14,734 nucleotides of DNA, taken from positions 1 through 14,734 of the forward strand of contig JAIPJR010000064.1 in assembly GCA_021734045.1 (NCBI GenBank), given 5' to 3'. Positions 13,478 to 14,734 of this stretch are shown here, piece after piece. The notes beneath the pieces were generated by a model. The model was not told the origin of the DNA. It was given only the letters and a program-made list of their open reading frames with translations, and made no database searches. The position numbers and the translations under genes are program-made. Numbering within the stretch: the stretch's first letter is position 1; each line of letters starts with the position of its first letter. Source of the stretch: Fidelibacterota bacterium (GTDB lineage: Bacteria; Fidelibacterota; UBA8477).

Positions 13478-14734
13478 CTACACCCACCGCCGCCGCATCG
13501 CTGCCAGGCGGGTCGTCATGGTGGTAAAAACCACCACTGTAATGGAACTCAGGGGCATCAATACAGCCGACACCAGCGGGGACAGCAATCCAACCACCGC
13601 AAAACTCAGCCCCACGCCATTGTACAAAAACGACAGCCCGAAACTGGTCATGACAATTCTGCGGCTCGATTTTGCAAACTGCAAAAAGGCGGGTAATTCC
13701 TGAAGATGTTTTGCGTCCAGAATGGCATCGCAGGCCGGTGAAAAATTCCCCAAATCTTCCGTAATGGCAATACCCACATCACTGGCCGCCAATGCACCGG
13801 CATCATTGAGACCATCTCCCACCATGAGCACCCGCTTGCCCTGTTGACGCAGTGATTTCACATAGTTTAGCTTCTCTTTCGGTGTCTGGTTGAATTTCAA
13901 CTGTTCTGGACGCGGAAAAATTTTTGACAGACGCGACCGCTCCCGGTCATTATCACCGGACAGCAGTGCCAGGTCGTAATTCTTCTGCTCCAATTCCTGT
14001 ACCAACCGATCCATTTCGGGACGATAGTCGTTGGTGAGGGTGAAATAGCCCTTCACCTCATCATCAATGGCCACATGCACCACGCTCTGGTAGGCCGGGT
14101 CCTCCTCGGTGGAAAGTTGCGCCACACGGCCGGACACCCATTCGTACCGACCCAGTTTCACCTGATGGTTTTCCGCCACCTCTCCCCGGACACCCTGCCC
14201 CGAAACCTCTTCGAATTCCAGAATCTCCGGGAGGTACTCACCATCCAGTCGCTGAAATATCCGGTGACTCAAAGGATGATTGGAGTGACGCGCCACCGAT
14301 TTCAGCCAGAGCTGTTCCTCAGCAGTCAAAGTATCACCGGTATAACGGATGCGCGCCTGGCCCGGTTTGGTCAATGTACCGGTTTTATCGAAAACAATGG
14401 TGTCAATCTGCGCTAATGCTTCGGCAACTTCGGTGTTTTTCAGGTAGAACCTGCGCCGTCCGAAAATGCGCAGCGTTGATCCCAGCGTGAAGGGTGTTGA
14501 CAAGGCCAGGGCGCAGGGACAGGCCACAACCAGCCCCGCCGTAAAAACCTTAACCGCCACAGCCTGGTCCGGCAGCCAATAGATTGCGGCCACCAGTGCC
14601 AGGATAATCACGGCGGCCGTGAAATACTTGCTTACCTGGTTGGCCAGTGTGGTCATGGAGCCCCGGTAATCGCTTTGGAATGTGTCATGGTTCCACAAGC
14701 GGGTGAGATAGCTTTGGGAAACTTCATGAATGAC
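13478..14734 (-). CDS. ccoI: CcoI/FixI-type copper P1B-ATPase, N-terminal part outside window
   Basis: Copper-transporting ATPase that supplies copper for the cbb3 oxidase. The frame stays open to the window edge, so the N-terminal metal-binding domain, early helices and actuator domain are missing; 418 C-terminal residues are visible. Numbering from the edge: the copper-binding CPC is at 72-74 (VVACPCALALSTPF), the phosphorylation motif DKTGTLT at 116-122, the nucleotide-domain His-Pro (HSNHPLSH) near 151-158, and the hinge GDGLNDAGALAASD at 306-319. The last two helices carry YN (371-372) and MPLSS (393-397), the Cu+ ligand signature of P1B-1 ATPases. An internal TTG at 14698 is not a start. 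The stop lies one base before ccoS. Choice of CcoI over a general CopA rests on the operon. Confidence 0.95.
   Translation of the reverse strand, partial: VIHEVSQSYLTRLWNHDTFQSDYRGSMTTLANQVSKYFTAAVIILALVAAIYWLPDQAVAVKVFTAGLVVACPCALALSTPFTLGSTLRIFGRRRFYLKNTEVAEALAQIDTIVFDKTGTLTKPGQARIRYTGDTLTAEEQLWLKSVARHSNHPLSHRIFQRLDGEYLPEILEFEEVSGQGVRGEVAENHQVKLGRYEWVSGRVAQLSTEEDPAYQSVVHVAIDDEVKGYFTLTNDYRPEMDRLVQELEQKNYDLALLSGDNDRERSRLSKIFPRPEQLKFNQTPKEKLNYVKSLRQQGKRVLMVGDGLNDAGALAASDVGIAITEDLGNFSPACDAILDAKHLQELPAFLQFAKSSRRIVMTSFGLSFLYNGVGLSFAVVGLLSPLVSAVLMPLSSITVVVFTTMTTRLAAMRRRWV

Noticed and set aside
14696-14698. TTG as a true start of the copper ATPase
   Set aside because: The reading frame stays open to the window edge with coherent P-type ATPase sequence, and a start here would remove the actuator domain and the first membrane helices.

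Overview
All supported genes in this window lie on the minus strand, so the biological reading direction is from high to low coordinates. The organism is a Gram-negative-type bacterium that respires with a cbb3 oxidase. A single chain joining CcoN and CcoO, a one-heme CcoP, the order tRNA-Gln, prs, rplY, pth, rpsF, rpsR, rplI, and a membrane pyrophosphatase together suggest the FCB assemblage (Marinimicrobia- or Calditrichota-like). This placement is an inference from gene architecture, not a phylogeny.

Region A (14734 down to 7964) is a tightly packed cbb3 operon in the order ccoI (cut by the window edge), ccoS, ccoNO, ccoQ, ccoP, ccoG, ccoH. Neighbouring genes overlap or are separated by at most a few tens of bases. 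CcoNO, CcoQ and CcoP form the proton-pumping high-affinity oxidase. CcoI is the copper-exporting ATPase that supplies the copper-B centre. CcoS, CcoG and CcoH are assembly factors.

Region B (about 7963 to 7346) is a 618-base stretch with no confidently recognised gene. It holds a possible 75-residue one-helix membrane protein and a 91-codon open frame that continues from the ccoH frame after its stop.

Region C (7345 to 4011) holds ispE (isoprenoid MEP pathway), a hairpin terminator, tRNA-Gln(UUG), prs (PRPP synthase), rplY/ctc (L25) and pth (peptidyl-tRNA hydrolase).

Region D (4007 to 285) holds hppA, a membrane pyrophosphatase predicted to be K+-dependent and probably Na+-pumping, set inside what is otherwise a pth-rpsF-rpsR-rplI translation cluster. 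After it come rpsF (TTG start, very long acidic tail), an internal extended -10 promoter candidate, rpsR (zinc-type S18) and rplI. A strong intrinsic terminator closes the run. The window begins inside a 40-bp tandem repeat.

The most unusual points are the disordered acidic tails on two ribosomal proteins in one cluster (S6 and L25), the placement and ion-site signature of the pyrophosphatase, the CcoN-CcoO fusion with a one-heme CcoP, and the unexplained stretch between ccoH and ispE. I found no defence system, CRISPR array, prophage or insertion sequence.
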